DNA from: JADLBR01 sp020847615
Lineage (GTDB): Bacteria > Verrucomicrobiota > Verrucomicrobiia > JADLBR01
NCBI GenBank assembly: GCA_026646655.1
Contig: JAPKHT010000056.1
Coordinates: 1-33,454 of the forward strand
Length of the DNA stretch: 33,454 nt
Reading direction: 5' to 3'
A model generated the notes under the pieces. That model had not been told where the DNA came from and did no database searches. It saw only the letters and a program-made list of their open reading frames with translations. Position numbers and translations under genes: made by a program. Positions 22,320 to 31,272 of the stretch are shown here, in pieces (within the stretch, counting starts at the first letter, position 1; every line of letters starts with the position of its first letter).

Positions 22320-24860
22320 GTGCAGCCGGGTGAAGGTGGGGAGCTTCCGGTCAAGGCGCTGGCGGGCCGGGTTGCCGCGGCGCTGGGGGCGTGCCCGCGG
22401 CTGGTGCTGACGGCGCCGACGGGGTCCGGCAAGTCGACGTGCCTGCCGCAGATCCTGCTGGATTCGGGCGTGGTGGATGGGCGGGTGATCGTGCTCCAGC
22501 CGAGGCGGCTGGCGGCCCGGTTGCTCGCGCTGCGCGTGGCGGCGGAGCGGGGTTGTCGCGCTGGGGGCGAGGTGGGGTACCAGGTGCGCTTCGAGGATGT
22601 CTCGTCGGCGGCGACGCGGATCCTCTTCTTGACCGAGGGCATCCTGACCCGACGGATGGTGCGGGACCCGCTTCTGGATGGGGTCGGGGCGGTGGTGCTC
22701 GACGAGTTCCACGAGAGGCACCTTCACAGCGATGTGGCGCTGGGGCGGGTGCTGGGTTTGCAGGAATCCCTGCGCCCCGACCTGAAGCTGGTGGTGATGT
22801 CGGCGACGCTGGATGTGGAGCCGCTGGCGGCTTTCATGTCGCCGTGCGAGGTCATCGTGGCGGCGGGCCGAGCGCATCCGGTGGACATCGGGTACCTGGC
22901 GCGCCCGGCGGGAGACGCGCCTTGGGATGTGGCGGGGCGGGAACTCGGGAGGCGGGCGCGCGAGGGATGGACCGGGGGAGCGCTCGTCTTCATGCCCGGG
23001 GCGTGGGAGATCGGGCGGACGCTGCGCGCTCTGGAGGCCGAGGGGCTGGGAAAGCGGTTCGAGCTGCTGCCGTTGCACGGGGAGCTGCCATTGGCGAAGC
23101 AGCAGGCCGCGGTGGCGCCCGGCGGCGGCAACCGGATCGTGGTGGCGACCAACGTCGCGGAGACTTCGTTGACGATCGCCGGGGTCAATCTCGTGGTGGA
23201 CAGCGGGCTGGCGCGGGTGGCGCGGTACGACCCGCATCGGGGTATCGACACGCTGCTGGTCGAGAAAATCAGCCGGGCTTCGGCCGACCAGCGGGCGGGG
23301 AGGGCGGGGCGCACGGGGCCGGGGGCGTGCCTGCGGCTCTGGACCGAGGCGGAACACGGGCAGCGGCCCGCCTTTGAGGCGCCGGAGGTCAGCCGCCTAG
23401 ACCTGGCCGAGACCGTGCTGGCGCTGGGTGCCGCGGGGGTCGGGGGCGCGGGGCGATTCCGGTGGTTCGAGCGACCGCCGGAGCGGTCGCTGGCGCGAGC
23501 GGAGGCGCTGCTGCGGGACCTCGGCGCGCTGGATCCGGCGACGGGCGAGATAACCGGGGTCGGGCGGCAGATGGAGGCATTCCCGGTGCACCCGCGGCAC
23601 GCGAGGATGCTCTTGGCGGGGGCGGCGCACGGGTGCCTGCGGACGGCGGCGCTCGTGGCCGCGCTGACCGCGGGTCGGCCGATCCTGATCCGGAGGGCGG
23701 GGGCCGAGGCGGAGGCGCGCAGGTGGGAGACGGTGGGTGAGGAGGAGAACTCTGACCTCTTGGCGCTGGTCCGGGCATGGGAGCACGCGCGCTCGACGGG
23801 CTATTCGGTGGACGCGTGCGGGCGGATCGGCGTTCACGCCGGCGCGGCGCGGGAGGTGGGCGCGGCGTTCGAGCAGTTCTTGGCCATCGCTCGGAGGCAG
23901 GGGCTGGCCGACGATGCGGGTGAACCGACGGCGGGGGCCCTCGAGATGTGTCTGCTGGCGGGGTTCTCCGATCACCTGGCGGTCCGCCGCGACGAGGGGA
24001 CCCTGCGATGCGATGTCGTGCACGGCCGAAGGGGCACGCTGGACCGGGACAGCGTTGTGCGCCGGAGCCGGATGCTGGTGGCGGCGGAGATCCGCGAGAT
24101 CGAGTCCGGCGGCGGGGACATCGACGTTCGCCTGGGTCTGGCGACGGCGGTCTCGGAGGCGTCGCTGAGGGAGATTTTCCCCGGCGATCTCTCGGAGCGG
24201 CTGGACGTGTCGGCGGACGCGGTGCAGCGGCGCGTGGTGGCGCGGCCGGTTCGCCTATTCAGGGACCTGGTCATTTGGCGGGGGCCCGAGTGCGCGGCGC
24301 CGCCCGAGGAGGCGGCGCGGCTGTTGGCGGCGGACGCCATCGCGGGGAGGTGTTCGCCCAAGGAGTGGGACGAGGCGGTCGAGCAGTGGATCGGACGGGT
24401 CAATTTCCTCGCGGCCCAGATGCCGGAACTGGGCATCGCCACGATCGGCGACGCGGAGAGGCGGGCCATGATGGAGCAGATCTGCTATGGCGCGTCGTCG
24501 CACAGGGATGTCAAGGATCGCCCGGTCTGGCCCGTCGTGAGGGGTTGGCTGAACGGCGCCCAGGTTGAGGCGCTCGAGCGGCTGGCGCCCGACCGCGTGG
24601 AGCTGCCCTCGGGGCGGCGGGGCAGGATGCGCTACGGGGCGTCGGGTGATCCGGTGCTATCGGCGCGCGTCCAGGATCTCTACGGGTTGGCCAAGGCGCC
24701 CCCGATCTGCGGGGGCAGGGTGGTGCCCGTGGTGGAGATCCTGGGGCCGAATCATCGGCCCGTGCAGACGACGAAGGACCTGGAGGGTTTCTGGCGCGAC
24801 ACCTACCCCAGGGTCCGGCAGGAACTCAGTCGGCGGTATCCGAAGCACGAGTGGCGCTGA
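22320..24860 (+). CDS. hrpB: ATP-dependent helicase HrpB (DEAH family)
   Basis: 846 aa from a GTG at 22320. Helicase motifs are in order: Walker A APTGSGKST (32-40), the DExH box DEFH (128-131), SAT (in VVMSATLDVEPL), ATNVAETSLTI, and QRAGRAGRTGPG (from 324). A helicase-associated winged-helix part follows, then the HrpB-specific C-terminal domain, including FPGDLSERLDVSADAVQRR and ending near the RQELSRRYPKHEW stretch. HrpB acts on RNA or nucleoprotein substrates; its exact job is not established even in model bacteria. The gene is closely packed behind the sigma factor. Its last 35 bases overlap the convergent jag-like gene. Confidence 0.94.
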   Translation: MQPGEGGELPVKALAGRVAAALGACPRLVLTAPTGSGKSTCLPQILLDSGVVDGRVIVLQPRRLAARLLALRVAAERGCRAGGEVGYQVRFEDVSSAATRILFLTEGILTRRMVRDPLLDGVGAVVLDEFHERHLHSDVALGRVLGLQESLRPDLKLVVMSATLDVEPLAAFMSPCEVIVAAGRAHPVDIGYLARPAGDAPWDVAGRELGRRAREGWTGGALVFMPGAWEIGRTLRALEAEGLGKRFELLPLHGELPLAKQQAAVAPGGGNRIVVATNVAETSLTIAGVNLVVDSGLARVARYDPHRGIDTLLVEKISRASADQRAGRAGRTGPGACLRLWTEAEHGQRPAFEAPEVSRLDLAETVLALGAAGVGGAGRFRWFERPPERSLARAEALLRDLGALDPATGEITGVGRQMEAFPVHPRHARMLLAGAAHGCLRTAALVAALTAGRPILIRRAGAEAEARRWETVGEEENSDLLALVRAWEHARSTGYSVDACGRIGVHAGAAREVGAAFEQFLAIARRQGLADDAGEPTAGALEMCLLAGFSDHLAVRRDEGTLRCDVVHGRRGTLDRDSVVRRSRMLVAAEIREIESGGGDIDVRLGLATAVSEASLREIFPGDLSERLDVSADAVQRRVVARPVRLFRDLVIWRGPECAAPPEEAARLLAADAIAGRCSPKEWDEAVEQWIGRVNFLAAQMPELGIATIGDAERRAMMEQICYGASSHRDVKDRPVWPVVRGWLNGAQVEALERLAPDRVELPSGRRGRMRYGASGDPVLSARVQDLYGLAKAPPICGGRVVPVVEILGPNHRPVQTTKDLEGFWRDTYPRVRQELSRRYPKHEWR

Positions 24861-25326
24861 TCCCCTCACTCGCCGGGCCGGATCGCGCCCGCAATTGCAC
24901 CGTCATCCGCTTGAGCCTGGCCATGCCCGGGGGGCTGACCGCCTCGACATCGGGGTCGGCCTGGAAGGCGTTGTGGACGATGCGGCGGTCGAAACTATTC
25001 ATGGGTTCCAGGCGCACGGGCTCGCCTGTCTGGCGGACCCGATGCGCGATGCGGCCGAGCCTGGTGATCAATTCGCGGCGCTGGTTGGCGCGGTAGCCCT
25101 CGACATCGATGACGACGCGCTGGGTGACCTCCTCGCCCGAGTGCGACAGGCGGTTCACCAAGAACTGGAGATCCTCGAGGGTGTGGCCCTCGCGGCCGAT
25201 GAGGCGGCCCGGGTCGCGGGTGCGGACCTGGAGGACCAGGCCGTCGCGACCCTGTTCCTCCTGGACCTCGAAGACGAACCCCAGCGTGCCCAGGATCATC
25301 TCCAGGATATGCCGGGGGGTTTCCAT
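24826..25326 (-). CDS. Jag/KhpB-like RNA-binding protein (KH-R3H)
   Basis: 166 aa. The KH part is seen around DPGRLIGREGHTLEDLQFLV (46-65, with a GREG in place of the GxxG loop) and the R3H part around RVVIDVEGYRANQRRELITR through LEPMNSFDRRIVHNAFQ. The R3H core (R...H) is intact as FDRRIVH. Jag/KhpB proteins bind RNA and influence cell division, and are often encoded beside yidC/oxaA, which is not the case here. The usual N-terminal Jag domain is missing or very short. I chose the ATG at 25326 (METPRHILEMIL) because a perfect TTGACA promoter ends 7 bases before it; the frame stays open further upstream. It is convergent with hrpB, overlapping by 35 bases. Confidence 0.88.
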   Translation of the reverse strand: METPRHILEMILGTLGFVFEVQEEQGRDGLVLQVRTRDPGRLIGREGHTLEDLQFLVNRLSHSGEEVTQRVVIDVEGYRANQRRELITRLGRIAHRVRQTGEPVRLEPMNSFDRRIVHNAFQADPDVEAVSPPGMARLKRMTVQLRARSGPASEGISATRASDTAD

Positions 25327-25333
25327 GACGGTG

Positions 25334-25361
25334 ATTTTGTCAAACACCCGCGGGATGTCAA
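25334..25361 (-). promoter_or_regulatory. promoter of the jag-like gene (leaderless)
   Basis: On the minus strand TTGACA (25356-25361, perfect) is followed after 16 bases by CAAAAT (25334-25339, 4/6). Only 7 bases lie between the -10 and the ATG, so transcription should begin at or next to the start codon. Confidence 0.6.
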
Positions 25362-25385
25362 ACGGGGCGGGCGGCAAGAAAAGGG

Positions 25386-25419
25386 TTGCCCCCGGGGCGG
25401 TCTGATGGCAATAAGGAGA
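25386..25419 (+). promoter_or_regulatory. promoter/RBS candidate for the FecR-domain gene
   Basis: TTGCCC (25386-25391), 18 bases, AATAAG (25410-25415, 4/6). AAGGAGA (25413-25419) also looks like a ribosome binding site but lies 15 bases from the ATG at 25435 and would overlap this -10. The two readings exclude each other. Confidence 0.3.
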
Positions 25420-25434
25420 CATAACGCACACATT

Positions 25435-27486
25435 ATGAAAAATTATAGGCGGGCGGGATGGGCGCTGGGATGCGTGTTGGCCCTGGCGGCGGAGGGGCCT
25501 GTTGGGGCCGCGCCGTTGGACTCGGCGAAGATGACGGAAGTGGTCAAGGACGTGCGGGCGATTGAGCGCGGGGGGGGATCGAGGGATCTGCGGGTGAGCG
25601 ACGTGGTGGGAGGTGGCGCCACGGTCCGCACGGGGTCGGATTCGAGGGCCGAGATGGTGTATTCCGACGGGACGTTGGTGCGCCTGGGGGCGGGCGCGGT
25701 ATTCTCGTTCGCCGGGGGCACGCGGAATTTCCGATTGGAGCGGGGGTCGTTGCTGCTGCACGCGCCGAAGGGGATGGGGGGCGGTTCCGTGGCCACGGCA
25801 TCGACGACGGCGGCGATATCGGGGACAACGATCCTGGTGGGCGCGACACCCCAGGGCGGGTTCAAGTTCATGGTCCTGGAGGGTTCTGGGGAGTATCCCG
25901 CGCCGGCCGACAAGAGCGGCAGGCGAAAGATGATCCGGCTTGGGGCGGGGGAGATGGGCTTCATCAATTCGAAGGGCGAACTGGTCGCCAAGGTCACGAT
26001 CAATCTGGAGACGGTGCTCTCGACATCGAAACTGCTCAACGGGTTCAGCCGGGCGCTGCCGAGCATGCCGATGATCGTGAAGGCGGTGAACAGGCAGAAG
26101 TCGATGGTGAAGGGGGGCAGGCTGATGGCGACGTCGATGCAGGTGGCGGGCATGGCATCGGACCAGCAGCTGGTGGTTTTCGACATCGCCGGGCTGCAGG
26201 CCATCGGCCAGGACGTGAATCCGCTCGCGACCCCGCCCCCGGGTGGCGCGGTGCCGCAGGACCCGGCGGTCGATCCGGTGGTGCCGGTGTACAATCCCTT
26301 TGGCGCCCCTCCGATTTTCACGTGCGCGCCGCCGTTTCCGGCGCCCCCATTCAACCCGGATGATCCCGCGGCGGTGCCGCAGCCGACCACGGACCTGTGG
26401 ATGGACGTGTACGGCTTCTTCACCGCGATGGACATCTTTCAGGATGGGAGCCTGAGCGAGTTCTTTGGTTTTGCCGTGGAGCCGCAGACCCACATGTTCT
26501 CGGGAATCAACCTGATTATCGAGAATCCGCTGACGTCGTGGGAGACGTTCAGCTCGGCGGGGGACACGCTGGTGCTGTACGGCAAGGAGACCGTGCGGGG
26601 CGGCGGGGTCCTGGTGAGCCTGAACAACAGGGATCTCGTGATCGCTTCGGGCGCGGGTTCGCCCGGCGGGGCGGATCCGGACGGGCTGCGATTGAGCGAC
26701 CTGTCGGTCGACCTGCTGGGCGGGGCGCTGACGATCCTCGCGGGCGACAACGGCGTGCCCCTGGGTGGCGACACCCTGCGGATCGAGGGTGGCCAGTATG
26801 ACACCGACCCGAGGAACGGGGCCACGGGGGGCGGCATCACGGTGGCCGCGTCAGACAATCTGCGGGTGGTCCCCTCGCCAAACGGGTCGGCGACGTTCCG
26901 CAGCGCCGGCGGACAGATCGCGATGCTCAGCGGGCACAACATGGAACTGCGCGGCGTGTCGCCCGCGAGCCGGCTGCTCATCGACGCGTCGTCCGCGGCA
27001 TCGGCGCCTGTCGATGGCGGCGACGTGGTCGCTGAGACCGCCAAGGGATTGCAGATGACGCTGGAGAACGTGGACATCAAGACGCGGGCGACGATGGCGG
27101 GGTATCGGGCGGGCGCGATCAAGCTGATCAACATCGGGGGCGGGCCGGGTTCCGTGCTCGACCTCAACAACGTGCGCCTGGATGCCAGCCAGGCGGCCGC
27201 CGCGGCGGTGGGCGACCGCAGGATCCTGGTCAAGTCGGGCACGGTGAACCTGAAAGATGTCGATTTCAACGTGTCTCCGAATGACTACGTGGTGGTCTGC
27301 ACCGACTCGGGGCAGGTGAACCAGACGCCGACCGCCATCGGCGGCGCGCTGAACGTGCAGGGGGCGGTGCGGCTGAACAACGCCGCCGCCGACTACACCA
27401 CGAGCGGGGCCCCGGACCCGGACAAGGTCAATTCGAGGCCGAACAGCGATCCGCTGTGCGGCTGCCAGGCGAATCCTGGCAACTGA
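25435..27486 (+). CDS. secreted FecR-domain protein with beta-helix-like C-terminal region
   Basis: 683 aa. A signal peptide covers about 1-27 (cut near VGAA|PL). Residues ~35-165 form a FecR domain: LRVSDVVGGGATVRTGSDSR, EMVYSDGTLVRLGAGAVFSF, RLERGSLLLHAPKGMGG and STTAAISGTTILV are the usual order of that fold. A Pro-rich linker lies at about 265-320. From ~350 to 670 runs a series of short hydrophobic strands with Gly/Asn/Asp turns (for example DLVIASGAGSPGG, LRLSDLSVDLLGG, LTLENVDIKTRA-like repeats), suggesting a right-handed beta-helix or similar solenoid. It ends LCGCQANPGN. FecR domains outside sigma signalling are thought to bind peptidoglycan or polysaccharide. No sigma/anti-sigma partner or membrane anchor is seen, so export to the periplasm or cell surface is inferred. 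The function is unknown. Confidence 0.8.
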   Translation: MKNYRRAGWALGCVLALAAEGPVGAAPLDSAKMTEVVKDVRAIERGGGSRDLRVSDVVGGGATVRTGSDSRAEMVYSDGTLVRLGAGAVFSFAGGTRNFRLERGSLLLHAPKGMGGGSVATASTTAAISGTTILVGATPQGGFKFMVLEGSGEYPAPADKSGRRKMIRLGAGEMGFINSKGELVAKVTINLETVLSTSKLLNGFSRALPSMPMIVKAVNRQKSMVKGGRLMATSMQVAGMASDQQLVVFDIAGLQAIGQDVNPLATPPPGGAVPQDPAVDPVVPVYNPFGAPPIFTCAPPFPAPPFNPDDPAAVPQPTTDLWMDVYGFFTAMDIFQDGSLSEFFGFAVEPQTHMFSGINLIIENPLTSWETFSSAGDTLVLYGKETVRGGGVLVSLNNRDLVIASGAGSPGGADPDGLRLSDLSVDLLGGALTILAGDNGVPLGGDTLRIEGGQYDTDPRNGATGGGITVAASDNLRVVPSPNGSATFRSAGGQIAMLSGHNMELRGVSPASRLLIDASSAASAPVDGGDVVAETAKGLQMTLENVDIKTRATMAGYRAGAIKLINIGGGPGSVLDLNNVRLDASQAAAAAVGDRRILVKSGTVNLKDVDFNVSPNDYVVVCTDSGQVNQTPTAIGGALNVQGAVRLNNAAADYTTSGAPDPDKVNSRPNSDPLCGCQANPGN

Positions 27487-27508
27487 TCCCCGGCGAGCGC
27501 CGGCGGGA

Positions 27509-27541
27509 AGGAGTTTGGCAGATTTCGTCCGGCAAAATCCT
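27509..27541. repeat. degenerate CTAG-type palindrome at the cimA stop
   Basis: AGGAGTTTGGCAGA pairs imperfectly with GTCCGGCAAAATCCT around the loop TTC. It is a diverged copy of the 388-426 and 33032-33072 palindromes. It fills the gap between two convergent genes and its last base is the first base of the cimA stop triplet (27541-27543). It may serve as a bidirectional transcript end. Confidence 0.65.
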
Positions 27542-29121
27542 CAGGCGGCCTTCATCTCGCGGCCCAGGAGGAAGAACTCGATGCTCTCGGTCAGGGCCAG
27601 CCATGAGGCGTCGAGGATGTTGTCCGAGACGCCGACCGTGTTCCACGTGCCGCGCCCATCGCTCGAGCTGATGAGCACGCGGGTCTTTGCGGCGGTGCCG
27701 CACGCCGAGTCGATGATGCGCACCTTGTAGTCGGTCAGGCGGACCTCGTTGAGGCTGGGGTAGAATTCGCGGAGGGCCTTGCGCAGCGCCTGGTCGAGGG
27801 CGTTGACTGGTCCGTCGCCGTCGGCGACGGTGTACGATTCGCGGTCGCGAACGCGGAGTTTGACGGTGGCCTCGGAGACCTCGTAGTGGCGCTCGACGCT
27901 GTGCCTGACCGAGACGCGGTATTCGAGGGTCTCGAAGAAGGGCCGGTGGTGCTGGAGGGCCTTGCGCACGAGGAGTTCGAAAGAGGCGTCGGCGCTCTCG
28001 AACTCGTAGCCGGCGGCCTCGAGGCTCTTGATGGCGTCGAGGATGTCGCGGGTCTCGGGGGCCTTCTCGTCGAGGGAGATGCCGAGGTCGCGGGCCTTCA
28101 TGAAGACGTTGGTGCGGCCCGAGAGTTCCCCGACGAGGATGTGCTGGCGGTTGCCGACGAGTCCGGGGCGGATGTGCTCGTAACTGGCGGCGACCTTGTG
28201 GACGGCGTTGACGTGCATGCCCCCCTTGTGGGCGAAGGAGTAGGCGCCGACGAACGGCGCGCGCGGGTTGCTGTTCTGGTTGGTGACGTCGTCCACGAAG
28301 AGGGACAGTTCGCGCAGGTGGGCGAGTTCCGCGTCGGAGACGACCGGGAGGCCCATCTTGAGCTGGAGGACGGGGATGAGGGTGGTCAGGTTGCAGTTGC
28401 CGGTGCGCTCGCCATAGCCGTTCATGGTGCCCTGGACGTGGGTGGCGCCGCTGTCGATGGCGGCGACGGCGTTGGCCACGCCCAGGCCGGCGTCGTCGTG
28501 GGTGTGGATGCCCACCCGGCAGCGGACGCGGGCGCGGACCTGGGCGGTCATGCGGCCGACTTCCGCGGGGAGCGTGCCGCCGTTGGTATCGCAGAGGACG
28601 ACGGTGGCCGCGCCGGCGTCGGCGGCCGCGGCGACACAGTCCAGCGCGTAGGCGGGATCGGCCTTGCACCCGTCGAAGAAGTGCTCGGCATCGTAGACGA
28701 CCTCCCGTCCGCTGACGACGAGGTGGCGGACGGTGTCCGCGATCATGGCGAGATTTTCCTCGCGCGTGGTGCGCAGGACCTCCTCGATATGGAGGGTCCA
28801 GGTCTTGCCGAAGATGGTGACGACCGGGGTGGCGGCGTCGATGAGGAGGCGGACCTGGTCGTCATCGGCCGCGGGGACCCCGACGCGGCGGGTGCTGCCG
28901 AAGGCGGCGAGGCGTGCCTGGCGCCAGGGGTGGCTGGCTGCGGCGCGGAAGAACTCGATGTCCTTGGGGTTGGACCCTGGCCAACCGCCCTCGATCATGG
29001 CGATGCCGAAATGATCCAGGCGGCCGGCGATCAGGAGCTTGTCGTTCATCGACAGGCTGATGCCCTGGCCCTGCGTGCCATCGCGGAGGGTCGTGTCGTA
29101 GACCTCGATCGCCGGTTTCAT
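27541..29121 (-). CDS. cimA: citramalate synthase
   Basis: 526 aa. CimA condenses pyruvate with acetyl-CoA to citramalate, giving a threonine-independent route to 2-oxobutyrate and isoleucine. The HMGL/IPMS-type barrel starts YDTTLRDGTQGQG (8-20, with catalytic Arg13 and metal-binding Asp14), followed by IEGGWPGSNPKDIEFF (43-58), CDTNGG (177-182) and the metal-binding HTHDD (206-210). The stretch IEGGWPGSNPKD is typical of the CimA branch rather than LeuA. The last ~130 residues form the LeuA-type regulatory domain, which suggests feedback control by isoleucine. Initiation: a promoter lies 11 bases upstream of the ATG. The stop abuts a palindrome. Confidence 0.94.
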   Translation of the reverse strand: MKPAIEVYDTTLRDGTQGQGISLSMNDKLLIAGRLDHFGIAMIEGGWPGSNPKDIEFFRAAASHPWRQARLAAFGSTRRVGVPAADDDQVRLLIDAATPVVTIFGKTWTLHIEEVLRTTREENLAMIADTVRHLVVSGREVVYDAEHFFDGCKADPAYALDCVAAAADAGAATVVLCDTNGGTLPAEVGRMTAQVRARVRCRVGIHTHDDAGLGVANAVAAIDSGATHVQGTMNGYGERTGNCNLTTLIPVLQLKMGLPVVSDAELAHLRELSLFVDDVTNQNSNPRAPFVGAYSFAHKGGMHVNAVHKVAASYEHIRPGLVGNRQHILVGELSGRTNVFMKARDLGISLDEKAPETRDILDAIKSLEAAGYEFESADASFELLVRKALQHHRPFFETLEYRVSVRHSVERHYEVSEATVKLRVRDRESYTVADGDGPVNALDQALRKALREFYPSLNEVRLTDYKVRIIDSACGTAAKTRVLISSSDGRGTWNTVGVSDNILDASWLALTESIEFFLLGREMKAA

Positions 29122-29132
29122 AGCAAACGCGG

Positions 29133-29161
29133 ATTATGGCGTCTATCCGGGTTATCGTAAA
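29133..29161 (-). promoter_or_regulatory. promoter of cimA (near-leaderless)
   Basis: On the minus strand TTTACG (29156-29161, 4/6) is followed after 17 bases by CATAAT (29133-29138, 5/6). The -10 ends 11 bases before the cimA ATG, giving a leader of about 5 nt with no room for a ribosome binding site. Confidence 0.6.
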
Positions 29162-29225
29162 GGGCTGGGTTTTTGGCCCGGAACGCGCGCTGGTCGGGCG
29201 AGAGGCGGGGTCGCTCAGGGCGGAT

Positions 29226-29231
29226 TGTAAT
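29226..29231 (+). promoter_or_regulatory. -10 element candidate for malQ
   Basis: TGTAAT (5/6) lies 28 bases before the malQ ATG. No acceptable -35 is found 16-18 bases upstream, so this is weak. Confidence 0.25.
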
Positions 29232-29259
29232 TTCTGGCTGTTTTGGCAGTGTGGTGGGC

Positions 29260-30990
29260 ATGGGTGTTGATGTGGAGAAAAGATTGGCCGGGGTTCTGGT
29301 TCCGAGTTTTTCGCTGAGGCGGGAGGGGGATCTCGGGATCGGGGACACGGCGGCGGTGGAGGAGATGGTGCGCTGGTGCGCGGCCCGGGGCATCCGGGTG
29401 CTGCAGCTCCTGCCGATCAATGAGACGAGCGAGGACAACAGCCCCTACAATGCCATCAGCGCGATGGCGATCGAGCCGACGACGCTGGCGGTGGATCCCT
29501 CGAGGGTGGTGGATCTGTGCGAGGAAGATCTCGCGTCGGAGGCGGGGGAGGATCTGGCGCGGGAGCTGCGCTCGGGGCCGGTGGATTACCCGCGGGTCCG
29601 GGCGTTGAAGCGTCGGCTCTTGTGGCGGGCGTACGAGAAATTCTCGGCGAGGGAACTGGTGCGGGGGACGGCGCGGGCGGGGGAGTTCCGGCGTTTTTGC
29701 GAGGCCCATGCGGGGTGGTTGCCGCGGTACAGCCTGTTTCGTTTGCTGGTCGAGGAGAACGGGGGTAACCCGGCGTGGCGGGGTTGGCCGGCGGGGCAGC
29801 GGGATCCGGCCGGCGCGGAGGCGTGGCTGGGGTCGCTGGAGGCGGGGCGGCGCGATGAGCTCATGCGGCGGCGGGAGTGGCTGTGCTACGTCCAGTGGTT
29901 GGCGTATGGGCAGTGGGAGGCGGTGCGCGCGCTGGCGGATCGCGAGGGCGTTCAACTGATGGGGGACATACCTTTCGGCGTCAGCCAGTGCAGCGCCGAC
30001 GTGTGGGGCGAGAGGGAGATCTTCGATCTGGACTGGAGCGGGGGGGCGCCGCCCGAGAAGACGTTTGCGGCGGACCGGTTCACGGCGGAGTGGGGACAGA
30101 ACTGGGGCATACCGCTGTACGATTGGGAGGCGCTGGGGCGCCGGGATTTTGGGTGGTGGAGGCTGAGGGTGAGGAACACGTGCCGCGTGTTTCACATGTT
30201 CCGGGTGGATCACGTGCTGGGGTTCTTTCGGGTGTACGCGTTCCCGTGGGAGCCCGAGCGCAACGGGGAGTTTTTGGGATTGGGGGAGGCGGAGGCCTTG
30301 GCGCTGACCGGGGGTAGGCTGCCGGGGTTCAGGCCGCGGCCGGATGACACGCCGGAGCACCGCGAAGCGAATCGAAGGGAGGGGGTGGCGCTGCTGCGGG
30401 TGCTCGCGGAGGCCGCGGGCGCCGCGTTGGTCGTGGCAGAGGATCTGGGGGTCGTGCCGGATTATGTGCCCGGGGCGCTGGCGGACCTCGGCATGCCGGG
30501 ATTTGCGATCCCGATGTTCCGGCGCCATCCCGATGGGCGATATCATCATCCTGACAGCTATCCCGCGCTCTCGGTGGCGACGCCTGGCACACACGATCAC
30601 CCGCCGCTGGCGGCGGCATGGGCGGACTACTGGCGCGCGGTCAAGGCCGATCCCCACGGGGAGGCCGGGCTTCGGGCGAGGCGCGAAATGGGCGCGCTGC
30701 TGGAATTCGCGGCGATGGGGGGGCAGGAGCCACCGCGGGGATTCACCTCGGCGCTGCATGAGGGCATCCTGCGCGCGACGCTGTACAGCAGGTCCTGGCT
30801 GGCCCTGGCGATGCTGACGGATGTGTTTGGGCTCGAGGGGAGGTTCAATGTGCCGGGCGTCGCGGGCGGGGCGAACTGGACCTTCCGGATGCCCTGCAGC
30901 GTGGCGGATTTCGACCGGACCGAGCCGTTCCGGGCGAAGGGGGAGATGTTCGCGCGGCTGGTGCGCGAGACGCGTCGGTGTCCCGCCTAG
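29260..30990 (+). CDS. malQ: 4-alpha-glucanotransferase (GH77)
   Basis: 576 aa from the ATG at 29260. The enzyme transfers alpha-1,4-glucan segments and works in maltodextrin and glycogen metabolism. The N-terminus (GVLVPSFSLRREGDLGIGD, then NETSEDNSPYNAISAMA) is typical of GH77. The three catalytic carboxylates can be placed: nucleophile Asp317 in FRVDHVLGFF, acid/base Glu394 in VAEDLGVVP, and Asp446 in GTHDHPPL. The last motif differs slightly from the common THDNDT. The gene is divergent from cimA with 138 bases between them and stands alone: no glycogen phosphorylase or branching enzyme is in the window. A short G+C-rich hairpin follows the stop. Confidence 0.94.
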   Translation: MGVDVEKRLAGVLVPSFSLRREGDLGIGDTAAVEEMVRWCAARGIRVLQLLPINETSEDNSPYNAISAMAIEPTTLAVDPSRVVDLCEEDLASEAGEDLARELRSGPVDYPRVRALKRRLLWRAYEKFSARELVRGTARAGEFRRFCEAHAGWLPRYSLFRLLVEENGGNPAWRGWPAGQRDPAGAEAWLGSLEAGRRDELMRRREWLCYVQWLAYGQWEAVRALADREGVQLMGDIPFGVSQCSADVWGEREIFDLDWSGGAPPEKTFAADRFTAEWGQNWGIPLYDWEALGRRDFGWWRLRVRNTCRVFHMFRVDHVLGFFRVYAFPWEPERNGEFLGLGEAEALALTGGRLPGFRPRPDDTPEHREANRREGVALLRVLAEAAGAALVVAEDLGVVPDYVPGALADLGMPGFAIPMFRRHPDGRYHHPDSYPALSVATPGTHDHPPLAAAWADYWRAVKADPHGEAGLRARREMGALLEFAAMGGQEPPRGFTSALHEGILRATLYSRSWLALAMLTDVFGLEGRFNVPGVAGGANWTFRMPCSVADFDRTEPFRAKGEMFARLVRETRRCPA

Positions 30991-31009
30991 CCCCGCCGCC
31001 GGCGCGGGG
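30991..31009 (+). terminator. short hairpin after malQ
   Basis: CCCCGC (30991-30996) pairs with GCGGGG (31004-31009) around a 7-base loop, directly after the malQ stop. No T-run follows, so termination is only possible, not shown. Confidence 0.3.
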
Positions 31010-31034
31010 ACGCGCCGCATCATTCATGTGGAAA

Positions 31035-31195
31035 CTTCTGGTGGGTGGAGGAGTGCCTAAAGGCACCACTACGAACATTCCCGTGGTCTTGGGTTCGTAG
31101 TGCCGCCTTCAGGCGGCATTCGCATAACCTACTGATGACGTGTCTCTTGTGACACACATCGAAGTATCCCCAACTTTGAAGTTTCAGGTCAGGGT
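31035..31195 (+). repeat. long dispersed repeat, copy C
   Basis: This is the most complete copy: left flank CTTCTGGTGGGT; a ~22-bp imperfect hairpin (arms 31055-31076 and 31093-31114, 16-base loop); the palindrome GCCGCCTTCAGGCGGC at its base; then a second stem at 31134-31160 (GTGTC/GACAC core); then CAACTTTGAAGTTTCAGGTCAG. It is in the same orientation as copy A and opposite to copy B. It fills the malQ-ridA gap. Confidence 0.85.
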
Positions 31196-31237
31196 GTCGG
31201 GTGGTGGGAGTGGGACGGGGCGCGGTGTCGGCGGCGG

Positions 31238-31267
31238 TTGACTTTGTGCGCGGGGGTGACTTAGTAG
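31238..31267 (+). promoter_or_regulatory. promoter candidate for ridA (leaderless)
   Basis: TTGACT (31238-31243, 5/6), 18 bases, TAGTAG (31262-31267, 3/6). Only 5 bases separate the -10 from the ATG at 31273, so the transcript would begin at the start codon. Confidence 0.35.
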
Positions 31268-31272
31268 CCGTC

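Noticed and set aside
24565..25434. Upstream extension of the FecR-domain gene across the jag-like gene
   Set aside because: The signal peptide at 25435 marks the start, and the upstream translation is the mirror of the jag-like gene.
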